Assembly: GCA_036346395.1 (NCBI GenBank) | Contig: CM070599.1 | Coordinates: forward strand, 25,473,232 to 25,537,231 | DNA from: Hsuehochloa calcarea | Lineage: Eukaryota > Streptophyta > Magnoliopsida > Poales > Poaceae | Length of the DNA: 64,000 nt | Reading direction: 5' to 3' | Shown: positions 23,545 to 33,851 of the stretch, one piece after another | How the letters are laid out: every line of letters begins with the position of its first letter | Numbering within the stretch: position 1 is the stretch's first letter | The notes under the pieces: generated by a model | What the model was told of the DNA's origin: nothing | Database searches by the model: none | Seen by the model: only the letters and a program-made list of their open reading frames with translations | Program-made: the position numbers and the translations under genes

Positions 23545-23890
23545 AGTCATAATTAGTTAGTTTAGGGGTAATTAATTAGTCATAATTAGTTAGTTTACTG
23601 GTAATGAATTGGTTTAGGGGTAATTAATTATTTTACTTGTAATGAATTAGTTTAGGGGTAATTAACTACTGTAGTCGTAAATAACTTATTAGAAATGAAG
23701 TGATAATTTTTTTAGTGGCAATTAATCAGTCGCAATTAGTTAGTTTAGAGGTAATTAATTAGTCGTTATTAGTAAGTTTAGTTGTAATTACTTACTTTGC
23801 TGGTAATAAATTAGTAGAAATGAACTACTAGTAATTTATTTAGTGGTAATTAATTAGTTTAGGGGTAATTAATTACTACCACTTGCATGC
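23545..23890. repeat. AT-rich minisatellite-like array (MULE-B copy 1)
   Basis: Units of roughly 27-30 bp built on 'tagtttaggggtaattaatta' repeat irregularly about ten times. The array sits between the promoter and the transposase coding start and is duplicated at 25604-25945. It may be part of a 5' leader intron. Confidence 0.65.
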
Positions 23891-23982
23891 AATTTATCGT
23901 ATTTAATTACACATATGGGTTGGACCTGTTAGTGTTTTAGGTAATAGCGGATGGGGTTGTTGTAGCATTAGGTATTTTCGAA

Positions 23983-24696
23983 CATGAAAGACTTGTTTGT
24001 GTTTTACGGTAACAGCCTCGTACGAGCCGGACCCGATGGGTTGGACCTATCAAGATGCAAGTGCAAGGTGGTCCGGGCAAAGGGGCTCCACGCGATGAAT
24101 ATTCACGAGCTTCGAAACTGCATCCGGAGTGAGTTCGTCGCGGAGGCAACGACGAAGAAAGTTGTGATCGAGGTGATCACCTGCTCGAATTATGTGTGGG
24201 TGCTCGCCAAGGTGAATGGAGGTATAGCATGGAGGTAGTACATGGAGATTGCTTCGCAGCCCAAGGCGTCCATTCACGGGAAGCCTATGGTGTACGTGAA
24301 TTTCATACGAAGGGCGCTGACTGACCACACCTGCGAAGTCACCGAGCCCCTGCGGTAGCATCGGAACGTGATTTCGGCATATGTTGCAAACCTCATCACG
24401 CACCTAGTTGAGGCAGACTTGTCTATCTCCCCCAAGATGCTGATGTCGAAAGTCACCAATCAGGCTGGCTATCCTGTCAGCTACAACAAGGTCCGACGAG
24501 CCAACCAGAAGGTCATCGAGTCCATGTACGGGACATACGAAGAGGCGTACAACCATATGCCGAGATTGCTTCACCAGATTGCCGAATCAAACCCCGGCAC
24601 GTACATAAATAAGCTTGACTGTGAAGATGCTGAGAAAGAGCCCAACCGCTTCATATTGGACCGAGTGTTCTCGGCTTTCGCTCAGGCCATTGGGGG
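23983..24696 (+). pseudogene. MULE-B transposase N-terminal part, copy 1
   Basis: Starts MKDLFVFYGNSLVRAGPDGL and reads through an N-terminal region with two stops (after NGGIAWR and after VTEPLR) to SKVTNQAGYPVSYNKVRRAN, YEEAYNHMPRLLHQIAESNP and FILDRVFSAFAQAIGG, where the duplication boundary cuts it off. It contains no catalytic residues. Copy 1 keeps the frame at CKCKVVRAKGLH, where copy 2 has lost a base. Confidence 0.8.
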
Positions 24697-25368
24697 TACT
24701 ACCAGTGTTACGTGATTTTTTTTGGGCGTATACAGCAAGTTTTGGAGTTTTATTTACAGTATTGATTACACTGACATTGTATTTATAAATTTAGCATCGT
24801 TATCAGACGGCATACCACACAGACGGTAACATCGCCACCGCCACGTGCCCCTCCCGCCCGCCCGCCGCCACCTCACCCCTGTTGCCACGGGCAACGCCCC
24901 ACACGCCATCATGTGTCATCGGTTAGGGTTTCGTTAGGGTTTAGTTATAGTGAAATTCGGATTTTGCGGCTGTTTGTATGAATTTTTAAATATAGCAAAC
25001 GAATTCCAAAAATAACAAAAAAATTATGTGGAGCCTTTCGACATAGTGTACTTGCTTGTGTAAATTTTTTATAATTTAATTCCTTCATAATTTTTCACGC
25101 AATTTCAACGAATTTGTGTGCCCGTGACCATCCGATAAATTACCTACTGCAACAGTCGCATGCCCTCCCCCGCCCGTTGCCACATAGCCACTATGCAGTA
25201 GCCCTCCCTGGCAGCTGTCGTTGGGAGATGCTCCGAAGCACAGGCCCCTCCCCCTAATTCCAGCCTCCATTTCCCCTCCTTCGCACATATGTCGCATCGT
25301 CCAGAAATTTCGACGCCGACGCTTATGGAATTCCCAGTGCCAACGCCACAGCTCCTCCTTCACATGGC

Positions 25369-25376
25369 TATAAATA
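25369..25376 (+). promoter_or_regulatory. TATA box, MULE-B copy 2
   Basis: Same CATGGCTATAAATACCGA context as copy 1; it would drive the longer transposase remnant and the downstream zinc-finger gene. Confidence 0.5.
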
Positions 25377-25603
25377 CCGAACTCTTGCAGTCACTCTTCG
25401 CTCATCTCAATTGTGTTTAAGTTCTCGTTCTGACGCTCGTCGCTGAGAACTCAAAAAACGTAACATAATTAATTTTATTAGGAGATTTTTTTTTGTTGCT
25501 TCTCATCACTCGGCCTTTTTATTTCTTTCCCCTGAAGGACATGTAATTTGTCGAATGCTTTTGCCATTATTACCGTAGTAATAAATAAGCAGTCTTGGTC
25601 AGC

Positions 25604-25945
25604 TAGTCATAATTAGTTAGTTTAGGGATAATTAATTAGTCATAATTATTAGTTTACTGGTAATGAATTGGTTTAGGGGTAATTAATTAGTTTACTTGTA
25701 ATGAATTAGTTTAGGGGTAATTAATTACTGTAGTCGTAAATAACTTATTAGAAATGAAGTGATAATTTTTTAGTGGCAATTAATCAATCGCAATTAGTTA
25801 GTTTAGAGGTAATTAATCAGTCGTTATTAGTAAGTTTAGTGATAATTACTTACTTTGCTGGTAATAAATTAGTATAAATGAACTACTAGTAATTTATTTA
25901 GTGGTAATTAATTAGTTTAGGGGTAATTAATTACTATCACTTGCA
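25604..25945. repeat. AT-rich minisatellite-like array (MULE-B copy 2)
   Basis: Counterpart of 23545-23890 with the same unit order and a few point differences, showing that the array predates the tandem duplication. Confidence 0.65.
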
Positions 25946-26041
25946 TGCAATTTATCGTATTTAATTACACATATGGGTTGTACCTGTTAGTGTTTTAGGT
26001 AATAGCGGATGGGGTTGTTGTAGCATTAGGTATTTTCGAAC

Positions 26042-28037
26042 ATGCAAGACTTATTTGTGTTTTACGGTAACAGCCTCGTACGAGCCGGACCCGATGGGTT
26101 GGACCTGTCAAGATGCAAGTGCAAGGTGTCTGGGCGAAGGGGCTCCACGCGATGAATATTCACGAGCTTCGAAGCTGCATCCGGAGGGAGTTCGTCGCGG
26201 AGGTGACGACGAAGAAAGTTGTGATCGAGGCGATCACCTGCACGAATTATGTGTGGGTGCTCGTCAAGGTGAATGGAAGTATAGCATGGAGGTAGTACGT
26301 GGAGATTGCTTCGCAGCCCAAGGCGGCCATTCACGGGAAGCCTATGGTGTACGTGAATTTCGTACGAAGGGCGCTGACTGACCACACCTGCGAAGTCACC
26401 GAGCTCCTGCAGTAGCATCTGAACGTGACTTCCACATATATTGCAAGCCTCATCACGCACCTAGTTGAGGCAGACTTGTCTGTCTTGCCCCAAGATGCTG
26501 ATGTCGAAAGTCACCAATCAGGCTGGCCATCCTGTCAGCTACAACAAGGTCCGACGAGCCAAGCAGAAGGTCATCGAGTCCATGTACGAGACATACGAAG
26601 AGGCGTACAACCTTATGCCGAGATTGCTTCACCAGATTGCCGAATCAAACCTCGGCACGTACATAAATAAGCTTGACTGTGAAGATGCTGAGAAAGAGCC
26701 CAACCGCTTCATATTGGACCGAGTGTTCTCGCCTTTCGCTCAGGCCATTGGGGGCTTCTAGTTCTGTCGTCCCGTGCTAACGATGGATGGAACTTTCCTC
26801 ACGGGAAGGTACAAGGGAACCAGCCTCACCGCGGTGGCAACCAACGCGAATGATCAGCTTCTCCTGGTGGCATTTGCCATTGTGGAGAGCGAGAACACAT
26901 CCAGCTAGGTATGGTTCCTGGCGAACGTGAAGAGGGCGATGGTGGGAGACCGGCCCAACGTCTGCCTAATCACGGACTGCAATGCTAGGTTGTTGGTTAC
27001 TATCAACACGATGCAGCGTGGGACGGATCCGTTTCACCAGTGGAATGACGTGTAATCCAGGTGGTGCATGAGGCATCTTGCATCTAACTTGTTCACGCGG
27101 TTCGCAGTCAGGAGGTTATGAAGACTTTCAAGGCATTGTGTCTGCAGAACCAGTGGCGGATGTTTGACTCTATTTGGAGAGACCTAGAACACCAAACTAC
27201 GAGGCATACAAAGGAGTCCACTCCGGAGGGAGAGCAACCCATAAGCTTCTCGGAGTGGATTAATATCCACACTCCTGAATTGGAGAAATGGGTCCTCCTC
27301 TATGATACAGACGGTGCGATGTACGAGATTATAACGACCAACATATCCGAGGTCCGCAACAGCGTCCTCAAAGGTGTGCGGTGCCTCCTTATTACCGCGA
27401 TCGTCTAGGAGATATGGACTCGCACTGTTGGTTATTTCGTTAATAGAGCCACCGCAGCTAAGCGATAGATGGAGGAAGGCAAACAATGGTCCGAGAACAT
27501 GCAGAGGCACATGGAACGAAAGATGGATAAAGCCTAAATGCACGACATCTGGATGATCGACGGCCTCAGGCGGAAGTACAAGATCAGGCTTCGGCAGATA
27601 TACATCAACAGTCATGCCAGGGGGAAAGAAAACAGGCATGCACCCTGGGTGATGTGGCGACATGCACCTGCAACAAGCCAAAACTCCCCCACAAGCCATG
27701 ATCGCAAGTGCACAAGGCATGTGCACAAATGAGGCAGATGTCTACGACGTACATCTCCGAGTACTACAACATGCAACACCTTTTCAGTACATGGAGTGAA
27801 GAGTTCCACTCGTACGGCTTGGAAATGAACTACAAGGATCTTTGGCCGGATATGGTGCACTTGAAGAGAATAGGGAAGGAGCGACAGCAGACGTGATGCT
27901 TCCAGAATGACATGGATGCTAGTCAACGTACCAGTATTAGCCGCACAATCAAGTGCAGGATATGCAAGACCCCTGGGCACTCAATGAAGAATTGTCCCAA
28001 CAAACCGAGCTCGTTTGGTCATCATTTAGTGTTGTAA
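26042..28037 (+). pseudogene. MULE-B transposase (MURA-like) pseudogene
   Basis: Nearly full-length Mutator-type transposase. From 26042 it repeats the N-terminal region with a frameshift near 26128. Then: SYNKVRRAKQKVIESMYETY; first catalytic Asp in TMDGTFLTGRYKG (26786-26788); AFAIVESENTSS followed by a stop where a Trp is usual, then VWFL; second Asp in CLITDCNARLL; DGAMYEIITTNISEVRNSVL; a SWIM finger TCTCNKPKLPHKP interrupted by a stop near 27700; SEYYNMQHLFSTWSEEFHSY; and an intact CX2CX4HX4C knuckle CRICKTPGHSMKNC (27954-27995), ending at 28037. At least eight in-frame stops. It acts, when intact, in the nucleus on the element's terminal repeats. Confidence 0.88.
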
Positions 28038-28102
28038 TTTAATGTATTATCAGCCTTATTTTGTGATGTATAGTGAAACTTCTACGATACCCAGATATAT
28101 CA

Positions 28103-29190
28103 AACTCATCGACAAACTTCTACGCGAGGATGTTGCAGAAGCGCAAGTGGCCTGCGCAGAAGGCCAAACATGTACAATATCCAGATTATTCAATGAAAGA
28201 TACTCCAGTGCCACCACAGTTTACGGTCCCACAGTGTGTGTGTGGCGAGTCAGTGAAAATCATTTAGTCCACACACCTAAACACCTCTGCTTGGGCGTAG
28301 TACATGTGCGGGCACCACCTCGTAAGCGTTTCTTTCGCACGCATCGATTTTCCTCTCCCTACGTTGAATTCCATAAATTTATAACCTCATCCCCATGTAA
28401 TGGCAACCCGAGATGCACTGCCACTTCTTCCAGTGGATCGACAACCCGGAGATGTACAACAAGGCATTCATCCAGCAGAATGAGGGTCGAGACCTTCGTG
28501 CGGTGGAAAACTTACGTACCAGACCTGGTTGAGGAGGCACCGCACCGAAGGAGCCCAGGACTCGCCCGGGCGTAATCCATATCGACGATGTGAGTTATGA
28601 AGAATTTACATCGTTGTTATATTTTTGACTGTACGATGCACTTACATTATAGAATCGCAGGATATGGACAACTTCGACATACCATCCCGACGTGGAGAGC
28701 CCATGACAAGGGGAAGGGAAAGGCTCATGCGGCTGAGCCCGGCCTCCATAGCATATCCGGTCGCCCAGGCGTAATCCATATCGTCGACTTGGGGGAAGGG
28801 AAAGCCATAGCATATCAGTCGCCGGTCGCCGTGCGTAATCCATATCGTCGACTTGAGTTATGAATAATTTACATCCTTGTTACGTTTTTGACTGTACGGT
28901 GCACTTACATCATGGAATCGCATGATATAGATGACTTCGACATACCAACCTGACATGGAGAGTTTTGCGACAAGGGGAAGGCTCCTTCGACCGAGACCGG
29001 CCAACGTCGTAGCGTATCCAGCCGACCGGACTCATTCCGTATCGAAGACGTAAGTTATATACAATTTACATCCTTATTACGTTTCTTACTGTACGATCCA
29101 CTAACATCATGGAATCGCACGACATGGACGACTTCGACACTCGCTGCCACCGTGGGCAGCTCCAAGACAAGGGGCACTCGCAATGGCATC
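28103..29190 (+). pseudogene. MULE-B cargo: GRF-type zinc-finger gene with repeated 3' modules
   Basis: Follows the transposase by ~65 bp on the same strand. First part: MLQKRKWPAQKAKHVQ, then PQCVCGESVKII (the CxCG of a GRF finger), a stop, and YMCGHH (third Cys). A GTAAGC donor follows (~28322); after a ~90-bp intron-like gap comes CHFFQWIDNPEMYNKAFIQQ, completing C..C...C...CxFFxWID. The exon ends at a GTGAGT donor (~28589). Then come two or three diverged copies of one module (intron plus short exon). GRF fingers are thought to bind nucleic acid, as in topoisomerase 3-alpha and APE2. Here the role is likely accessory to transposition; this is inference. Stops make it a pseudogene. Confidence 0.6.
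28590..29190 (+). repeat. Three tandem intron-exon modules in GRF gene
   Basis: A module starting 'gagttatgaagaatttacatc' and running through TGACTGTACGATGCACTTACAT and GAATCGCA-GATATGGACGACTTCGACAT begins at about 28590, 28854 and 29050. The copies are about 260, 195 and 140 bp. Splice-donor-like GTGAGT or GTAAGT starts the first and third; the second lacks the GT (TTGAGT). The coding part of each reads an acidic MD-DFDI/T motif followed by an Arg/Lys-rich patch. Confidence 0.65.
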
Positions 29191-30149
29191 GCGGAGACTA
29201 GTTGCACACATCGTTAAATAACAGTCCCGAGACAAGCATTCCTGTAGAGAAAGCAATGTGCCTAGAAAATATGGAATATCGAAAGACAACGAAGGTGCTA
29301 CTGGCTTAAGAAGACTACAAACACAAATCAACATGCATCGAAGGTGCCACTATGTGATGAGGTGAGTTCACCAAGAAAAGATATTGCCGCGGGAGACTAG
29401 TTGCAAACACCTATTTTTATGCTATATGACACTCTTTGTTAATTTAGCAGTCTACTGTGGATGGTATTTTTAATACTGTATTGTACCACAGGCTAGGTAA
29501 GATTGTGCATGAACCAACTAGGAAATGCGTGGTGTACAGATCATATAACGATGTACCGTAGCCTTTGAAACGCACACGAGTCGGAGGTTATGGTATATCC
29601 TTATATAATCTGCATGCCACGTATTTCCCTCAGTTGGTTAATGCACAAACTTATTTAGCCTGTGGTACAGTACAGTATTAAAAAATATCATCTAGATTAG
29701 ACTGTTAAATTAATAAAGAGTGTCCTATTTCATCAGGTTACATGTGATAATACCCCATCATCCTTCATCCCGGTTCGTGCACAAGCTTATTTAGACTCTG
29801 GTATATCTCGTGTTATGCCATTATATTTGGGTATATTTGTATTCATATTTTTTTTCTCTACATTTGTACGCGTATTTTGATTGTTATGTGTGTACTCCTG
29901 CGTCATATTATATATTCACATCTCGAATGGAGTTGCAATGCAGTTTTTTTTTCATACATTCCAAGTCATATGAAATCATGAAATCCTAATTTTTGAAATC
30001 TAAAATCCAAACTTTCGCATTCTAAATCCTAAATTTTACAATTCCAGAACACATATCAAATTATCCAAACAGTATACATTCAAGTCCATTACGTGAGGTG
30101 CCTTCAAAATAGAATTCATAATTTTTGGAGCTCAATTTTTACATTTGCA
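29191..30149. other. MULE-B 3' spacer
   Basis: Between the zinc-finger gene and the right terminal repeat. No ORF with recognisable content. AT-rich, with a CACAGGCTAA / TTAGCCTGTG inverted pair near 29490 and 29655 flanking about 150 bp (TTAATTTAGCAG and TCTGTTAAATTAAT-like words extend the pairing), suggesting a small foldback. Confidence 0.4.
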
Positions 30150-30557
30150 AATTCGTACAAACAATATGAAATTGTGAGAAAAATCATGAAGGAATAAAAT
30201 TATAAAAATTTCACAAGCAAGTATACTGTGTCGAGACTCTACGTAAAATTTCGTAATTTTTGCAACTCGTTTGTTATATTAAAAATTCCTATAAACAATC
30301 ACGAAACTCTAATTTCAGAAACCTAACTAAACCCTAACCGATGACAAGTGGTGGCGTGTAGGGCGTTGCCGCATGGACACGTTGGTGACGTGGCGGCGAG
30401 TGGGCGGGGAGGGGGTTGACTATGTGGTAACGGGATGAGGTGGTGGTCGGACAACGCTCTAAACACGACGGTCGTACAGCAACAATTACAAATACACCGC
30501 CGTTATATTCAATACTGTAAATACAACTTTAAAAATTACTAAAAAATTCGTGTTACA
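30150..30557 (-). repeat. MULE-B right terminal inverted repeat
   Basis: Reverse complement matches 22787-23160 and 24706-25120: outer TGTAACACG..., then GTATTTACAGTATTGA, GCGGCAACGCC-like, CATCGGTTAGGGTTT and the AT-rich inner part. More diverged from both left copies than these are from each other, as expected if the left duplication came after insertion. Confidence 0.72.
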
Positions 30558-31779
30558 CCACACCCAGTCGAAGGTAATTCCTCGTCCCAGTCACGCTCAC
30601 GTGTACACCGCGTACGGCTGAGGGCTGACCACTACTGCAGTCGCTGCAAGTCTGCAACGTGTCCCAGTGCGGCAGTGCCTGTGCTGTGCCTCCTTTTACA
30701 GCAGGGGCAGGGAGGGGTAAAAGAACAGTGCGGCGCCGTGCCCCCGGCGCCCCATGCCCGGTGTCCGAGACGTGCGTGCGCGTCCCATCCGCTCTTGCTT
30801 TTCGCTCGTTCATCTTCCGGAGCAGTGCAAAACCATCGCGCGTAGCGGCGGTCGGCACGGGGTGGTTGGTTTGCGCCGAGCCGTGCGGCGCGCGCAGCGC
30901 CGTGCAGTGCAACGCCTGTGCGTACCGGCCGCCGCTGCCCGCGCGCGCGGAGAGTCATGTGACATGTGGTACGCTGGTACTGGTGTACGAAGGGGTAAAA
31001 AAGGTCGCGAGAGTGAGAGTGAGTGTGAGAGTGCGAGCGCAGGCGCAGGCGCGGAACCGGCAGCAGGCGGCAGCGCGGACGCCGGCGACGGTGGTCACTC
31101 AAACTTGACAGGCGAGGCGACGTTAACTGGTAGCCAGCCATATGGGGTCAAACTAGTACGTTGTACTTACGGCCGGTAGCTCGCTATATATCAATATTTG
31201 TAGGAGTAGCTGCTGCTTGCTTGCTTGCCGACAAAATGGTTCACCGTTTTGAATGCTCTGCGGGTAAATAAATCCTTCGATGTCTGGTATGATTTTACTG
31301 TTCCCAACAACCAAACGATAGTAAAGTAATTACTCACCATTGTAAGCACCAATGTGAGTAGACATCTCGTGTGTGTGAATTATTTGATCACTACATTACC
31401 TCATGCCTCTTCTAAGGGATTACCACGAAACGGAGATCGATACAACATCTAAGAGTACAGGGAGGAGAGATCAGGATCATGGAAAATGAGTGTGAAGCCA
31501 TAGAAAACATCGATGATGATGCATTTACCAGAAGAAAATTAAACAGATCAACAAATTAATTCCCAAGTTTCTTTTTTCAATTCAAGGCTTCGAGCGGAGC
31601 TACAAATGAAGAGCCAGCTGGAGCATAGATCCACGGCACATTTCACCGAGGGAGTAGCTTCTTAAGACATGAATGGACACAAGAGAACCAAGAAAGGAGG
31701 ACAAATTTATGACGTAGTATATAGTTCAAGAAGAGGGGTGATTAACTGGGCATTGATCATGCAGCCGCAACCGATGAAG
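30558..31779. other. Intergenic, downstream of the 404-aa gene
   Basis: 30600-31110 is GC-rich with overlapping open frames on both strands (up to 169 codons), all Arg/Ala/His-rich and without motifs; I do not call them genes. 31200-31779 is AT-richer and would hold the 3' UTR of the minus-strand gene ending at 31780. No other feature seen. Confidence 0.4.
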
Positions 31780-32994
31780 CTAACTCGTAGCTACCGCCGC
31801 TGACGGCGCCGTCGCCGAAGCGGAGAATGCCGTCATCGTCGCCATGTTGCCGTTGCCGTTGTTACCGACCGCACGGTTGTGGGGAGCGGCCATGATGGTC
31901 TTGTTGGACGTGGAGCTCGTCGGCCTCAGCGCTCTCATGGGGCTCGCGAGCGCCCAGGCCCAGCTCCGGTGGCTCCGCGAGCCAGGGGCCCTCGTGCTGC
32001 CGCCGGCGCCGGCGCCGCTCGCGCCGTCGGCCTCGGAGAGCCAGTAGGAGGACGAGGGCGCGGGCGCGGCGCCGAGGCCGCCGAAGAACCCGGCGCACTT
32101 GATCCGGTGCTGCTGCGCGTACTCGCACTCGTCGCCGTCGCCGGCGTCGTGGGCGCTGCCCAGGTGGCCGAGCGTGCCCGCCTTGGGCTTGGGCTCGCGG
32201 TGGGACTCGACGCGCCGGAGCGCGCAGTCGCCGAAGCCGGTGGAGATGCGCTCCAGGAAGTCCCCCGAGAAGCTGCGGCTGCCGCACCCGACGGAGCGAG
32301 ACCGCGCCACCTTCCTCCCGAACGACGACGACGACGACCCCTCGCTCCGGCGGCCCGGGCTCTCCGGCTCCACAATCGCCTCCAGCCTCCGCCCCAGCGA
32401 TGAGGAAGACGCCGACGCCACCGAAACCGACTTCCTCCTCGCCGACGCCGCGCCTCCCCCGCCGGCCAAAGACGAGGACGCGCTCTGGTGGCTGCTGGAC
32501 GAGGAAGAGGAGTAGAGGAAGGACCAGAAGCTCTTCTTGCGGGGACTGTTGGCGGTGATCGCGGACGGAGCGGCCGCCAGCGGCGGCTCCTCCGGCCGCG
32601 GCGCGACCGACTTGCTCCTCTTGAGCCCACCCGCCGCTGGGGCGGCCGACGAGGATGAAATCTTCGCCTTCTGTGGCGGGATCGCATTGTGAGAGGCGGC
32701 GGAAGGGTGGAGAGGCAGCGGCGGCTCAGAGGCGGGGCGGTTGGACGGGGGGGAGGACGGTGAGGCGGAGGCAGGCGGCGGGTGGAAGGGGCTGGACTTG
32801 GACGACGAGACCAGCATCCCAAGCTTCTCCTGCAGGCAGAAGGCGCAGATGCCGCCGCCGCCGCTGGCAGCCACCCCGGCAGCCGCCGCCGCGCCGGGCG
32901 GGTAGGGGTGCTCACTGCAGTACGTCAAACCGTCCTGATCCCCTGCCACCGCCACCACAGCCGCCGCCGCCGTCTCCGCCGCTTTCTCCTCCAT
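31780..32994 (-). CDS. Plant-specific unknown protein with CxxH/CxxC motif, 404 aa
   Basis: An intact single-exon gene. The N-terminus is Ala/Glu-rich, then Cys26-x2-His29 (YCSEHPYPP) and Cys50-x2-Cys53 (ICAFCLQEKLGMLVSS), an arrangement like the N-terminal Cys/His motif of the OCTOPUS (DUF740) family, though the rest differs. Next come a Pro/Ser-rich segment, FWSFLYSSSSSSS (~residues 157-170), a basic RSRSVGCGSRSFSGDFLERIS block around residues 232-252 followed by TGFGDCALRRVESHRE, and a Ser/Ala-rich tail. I recognise the SxSVGCGSRSFSGDFxERIS block as a conserved plant motif of an uncharacterised family; no catalytic function is suggested. No membrane span or signal peptide. Very GC-rich, as usual for grass single-exon genes. 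The start at 32994 is the first Met before the conserved part. Confidence 0.9.
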   Translation of the reverse strand: MEEKAAETAAAAVVAVAGDQDGLTYCSEHPYPPGAAAAAGVAASGGGGICAFCLQEKLGMLVSSSKSSPFHPPPASASPSSPPSNRPASEPPLPLHPSAASHNAIPPQKAKISSSSAAPAAGGLKRSKSVAPRPEEPPLAAAPSAITANSPRKKSFWSFLYSSSSSSSHQSASSSLAGGGGAASARRKSVSVASASSSSLGRRLEAIVEPESPGRRSEGSSSSSFGRKVARSRSVGCGSRSFSGDFLERISTGFGDCALRRVESHREPKPKAGTLGHLGSAHDAGDGDECEYAQQHRIKCAGFFGGLGAAPAPSSSYWLSEADGASGAGAGGSTRAPGSRSHRSWAWALASPMRALRPTSSTSNKTIMAAPHNRAVGNNGNGNMATMTAFSASATAPSAAVATS

Positions 32995-33470
32995 TCTTGA
33001 ACCCGCTCGCTTTCCTCACCTCCTGATCCCGGTAAGGTCTGCTGCGCTGGTGGATCTTGGCTAGGCAACCACCATCCACATCGCTTCCTGTTAAACTCGC
33101 TCGCTCTTTCTTGGACGCTAACAAGTCTGTTTCCACCACAATAGCTCAGCAGCTCATCCCAACGCCTCCTGATCTCGATCTGCCGCTGCTGCTCGTGCGA
33201 GCGTGCAGACGAGCAGAAGGACGAGAGGTAGATCGGGAGCGTGGGGGAAGGAACGGAGGGAGGGGGGTGGCACGGGCACGGGCGCACAAGCGGATGCGGG
33301 GGCAGGGGAGAGCAGGGAGGATGCCACTTCCGCCTTATTTTAGCGCCACTTCCGCCTGTTTCTTTTTGTCCGGCTCGCGCGGTTCGGAGGCCGCGACAAG
33401 GCCCGATCAGGAGAGCACGTGGGGGTGGGAGCGCAGCGCATCTCTCTGTACGCGCTCGTTTTTTAAAATA
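32995..33470 (-). promoter_or_regulatory. 5' UTR/promoter region of the 404-aa gene
   Basis: Upstream of the start codon on the minus strand: CT-rich leader (33140-33330 reads as a pyrimidine-rich tract) and GC-rich DNA, with a possible TATA-like TAAAATAAGG near 33340. The frame stays open upstream of 32994 without another Met in a good context, so this is probably leader. A MULE-type repeat begins just beyond (33470). Confidence 0.4.
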
Positions 33471-33690
33471 ATTATAAAAATAAATAATCAACTTATAAAA
33501 TTTAAAAACTAGATTTCTGTCGCCGTTTGAACTGGTGATATAGTCCTATCGTCATTTCAACTGACGACAGAGCTCATATTTAATCCTTATTGTCGGTTCA
33601 ATTCCCAGTCGCCAGTTCAACTACTAATAGAAAATCGCGTGATCCTATCGCTACTTCAATAGGCGACATGTACATCTCTATAAAAACCAC
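33470..33690. mobile_element. MULE terminal-repeat-like fragment
   Basis: The segment has the same build as MULE-A's terminal repeats: an AT-rich edge (AAATTATAAAAATAAATAATC) then repeated GTCGCC/GTCGTC plus TTGAACTGG/TTCAACTGACGAC modules, closing with ATAGGCGACATG. I see one such arm only, 0.5 kb upstream of the 404-aa gene start. It is either a solo end of a related MULE or a small MITE-like derivative. Confidence 0.5.
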
Positions 33691-33851
33691 AAAATCAGTT
33701 GAAATATCATTTTAATTCCTAAAAAAAGAATAAAAGAGAGATGAGAGATGCGCTGCGCTCTCTCTGTGCGCATCGTGGCCACTCCACGCTCCACTGCTCC
33801 AGCAGCTGCCCGTCCATTCGATGGTAAGGCTATAAACGGATCTTATGAAGT

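Larger units (their letters stand above)
22778..24696 (+). repeat. Tandem duplication copy 1 of MULE-B 5' part
   Basis: 1919 bp covering the flanking 9-mer, terminal repeat, promoter, tandem repeat and N-terminal transposase. It ends in the middle of the transposase (CAGGCCATTGGGGG) and runs straight into the start of copy 2. Alignment by eye shows high identity with copy 2, but copy 1 lacks about 130 bp of GC-rich leader present at ~25120-25350. Confidence 0.85.
24697..26754 (+). repeat. Tandem duplication copy 2 of MULE-B 5' part
   Basis: 2058 bp, the same order of parts as copy 1, but here the sequence continues past CAGGCCATTGGGGG into the rest of the transposase, so copy 2 is the one in its native context. 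Confidence 0.85.
22787..30557 (+). mobile_element. MULE-B: second Mutator-like element, 5' part duplicated
   Basis: Left terminal repeat (TGTTACGTGATTTTTT..., 22787-23160 and again from 24706) pairs with the reverse complement of about 30150-30557; the three share GTATTTACAGTATTGA, CATCGGTTAGGG, and an AT-rich inner part ending near CTTCATAATTTTTC. Coding strand is plus. Order: TIR, TATA box, AT-rich tandem repeat, N-terminal transposase (copy 1), junction at 24696/24697, then the whole again as copy 2 followed by the rest of the transposase (to 28037) and a GRF zinc-finger gene (28103-29190). It is unrelated at the DNA level to MULE-A. Stops and frameshifts throughout make it inactive. Confidence 0.82.

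Noticed and set aside
30632..31179. 169-codon minus ORF and 149/141-codon plus ORFs
   Set aside because: All three overlap on one GC-rich stretch, none has a motif, and composition explains the lack of stops.
31862..32915. ORFs of 141-326 codons inside the 404-aa gene in other frames
   Set aside because: Shadow frames of a GC-rich gene; only the 31780-32994 frame carries conserved motifs.
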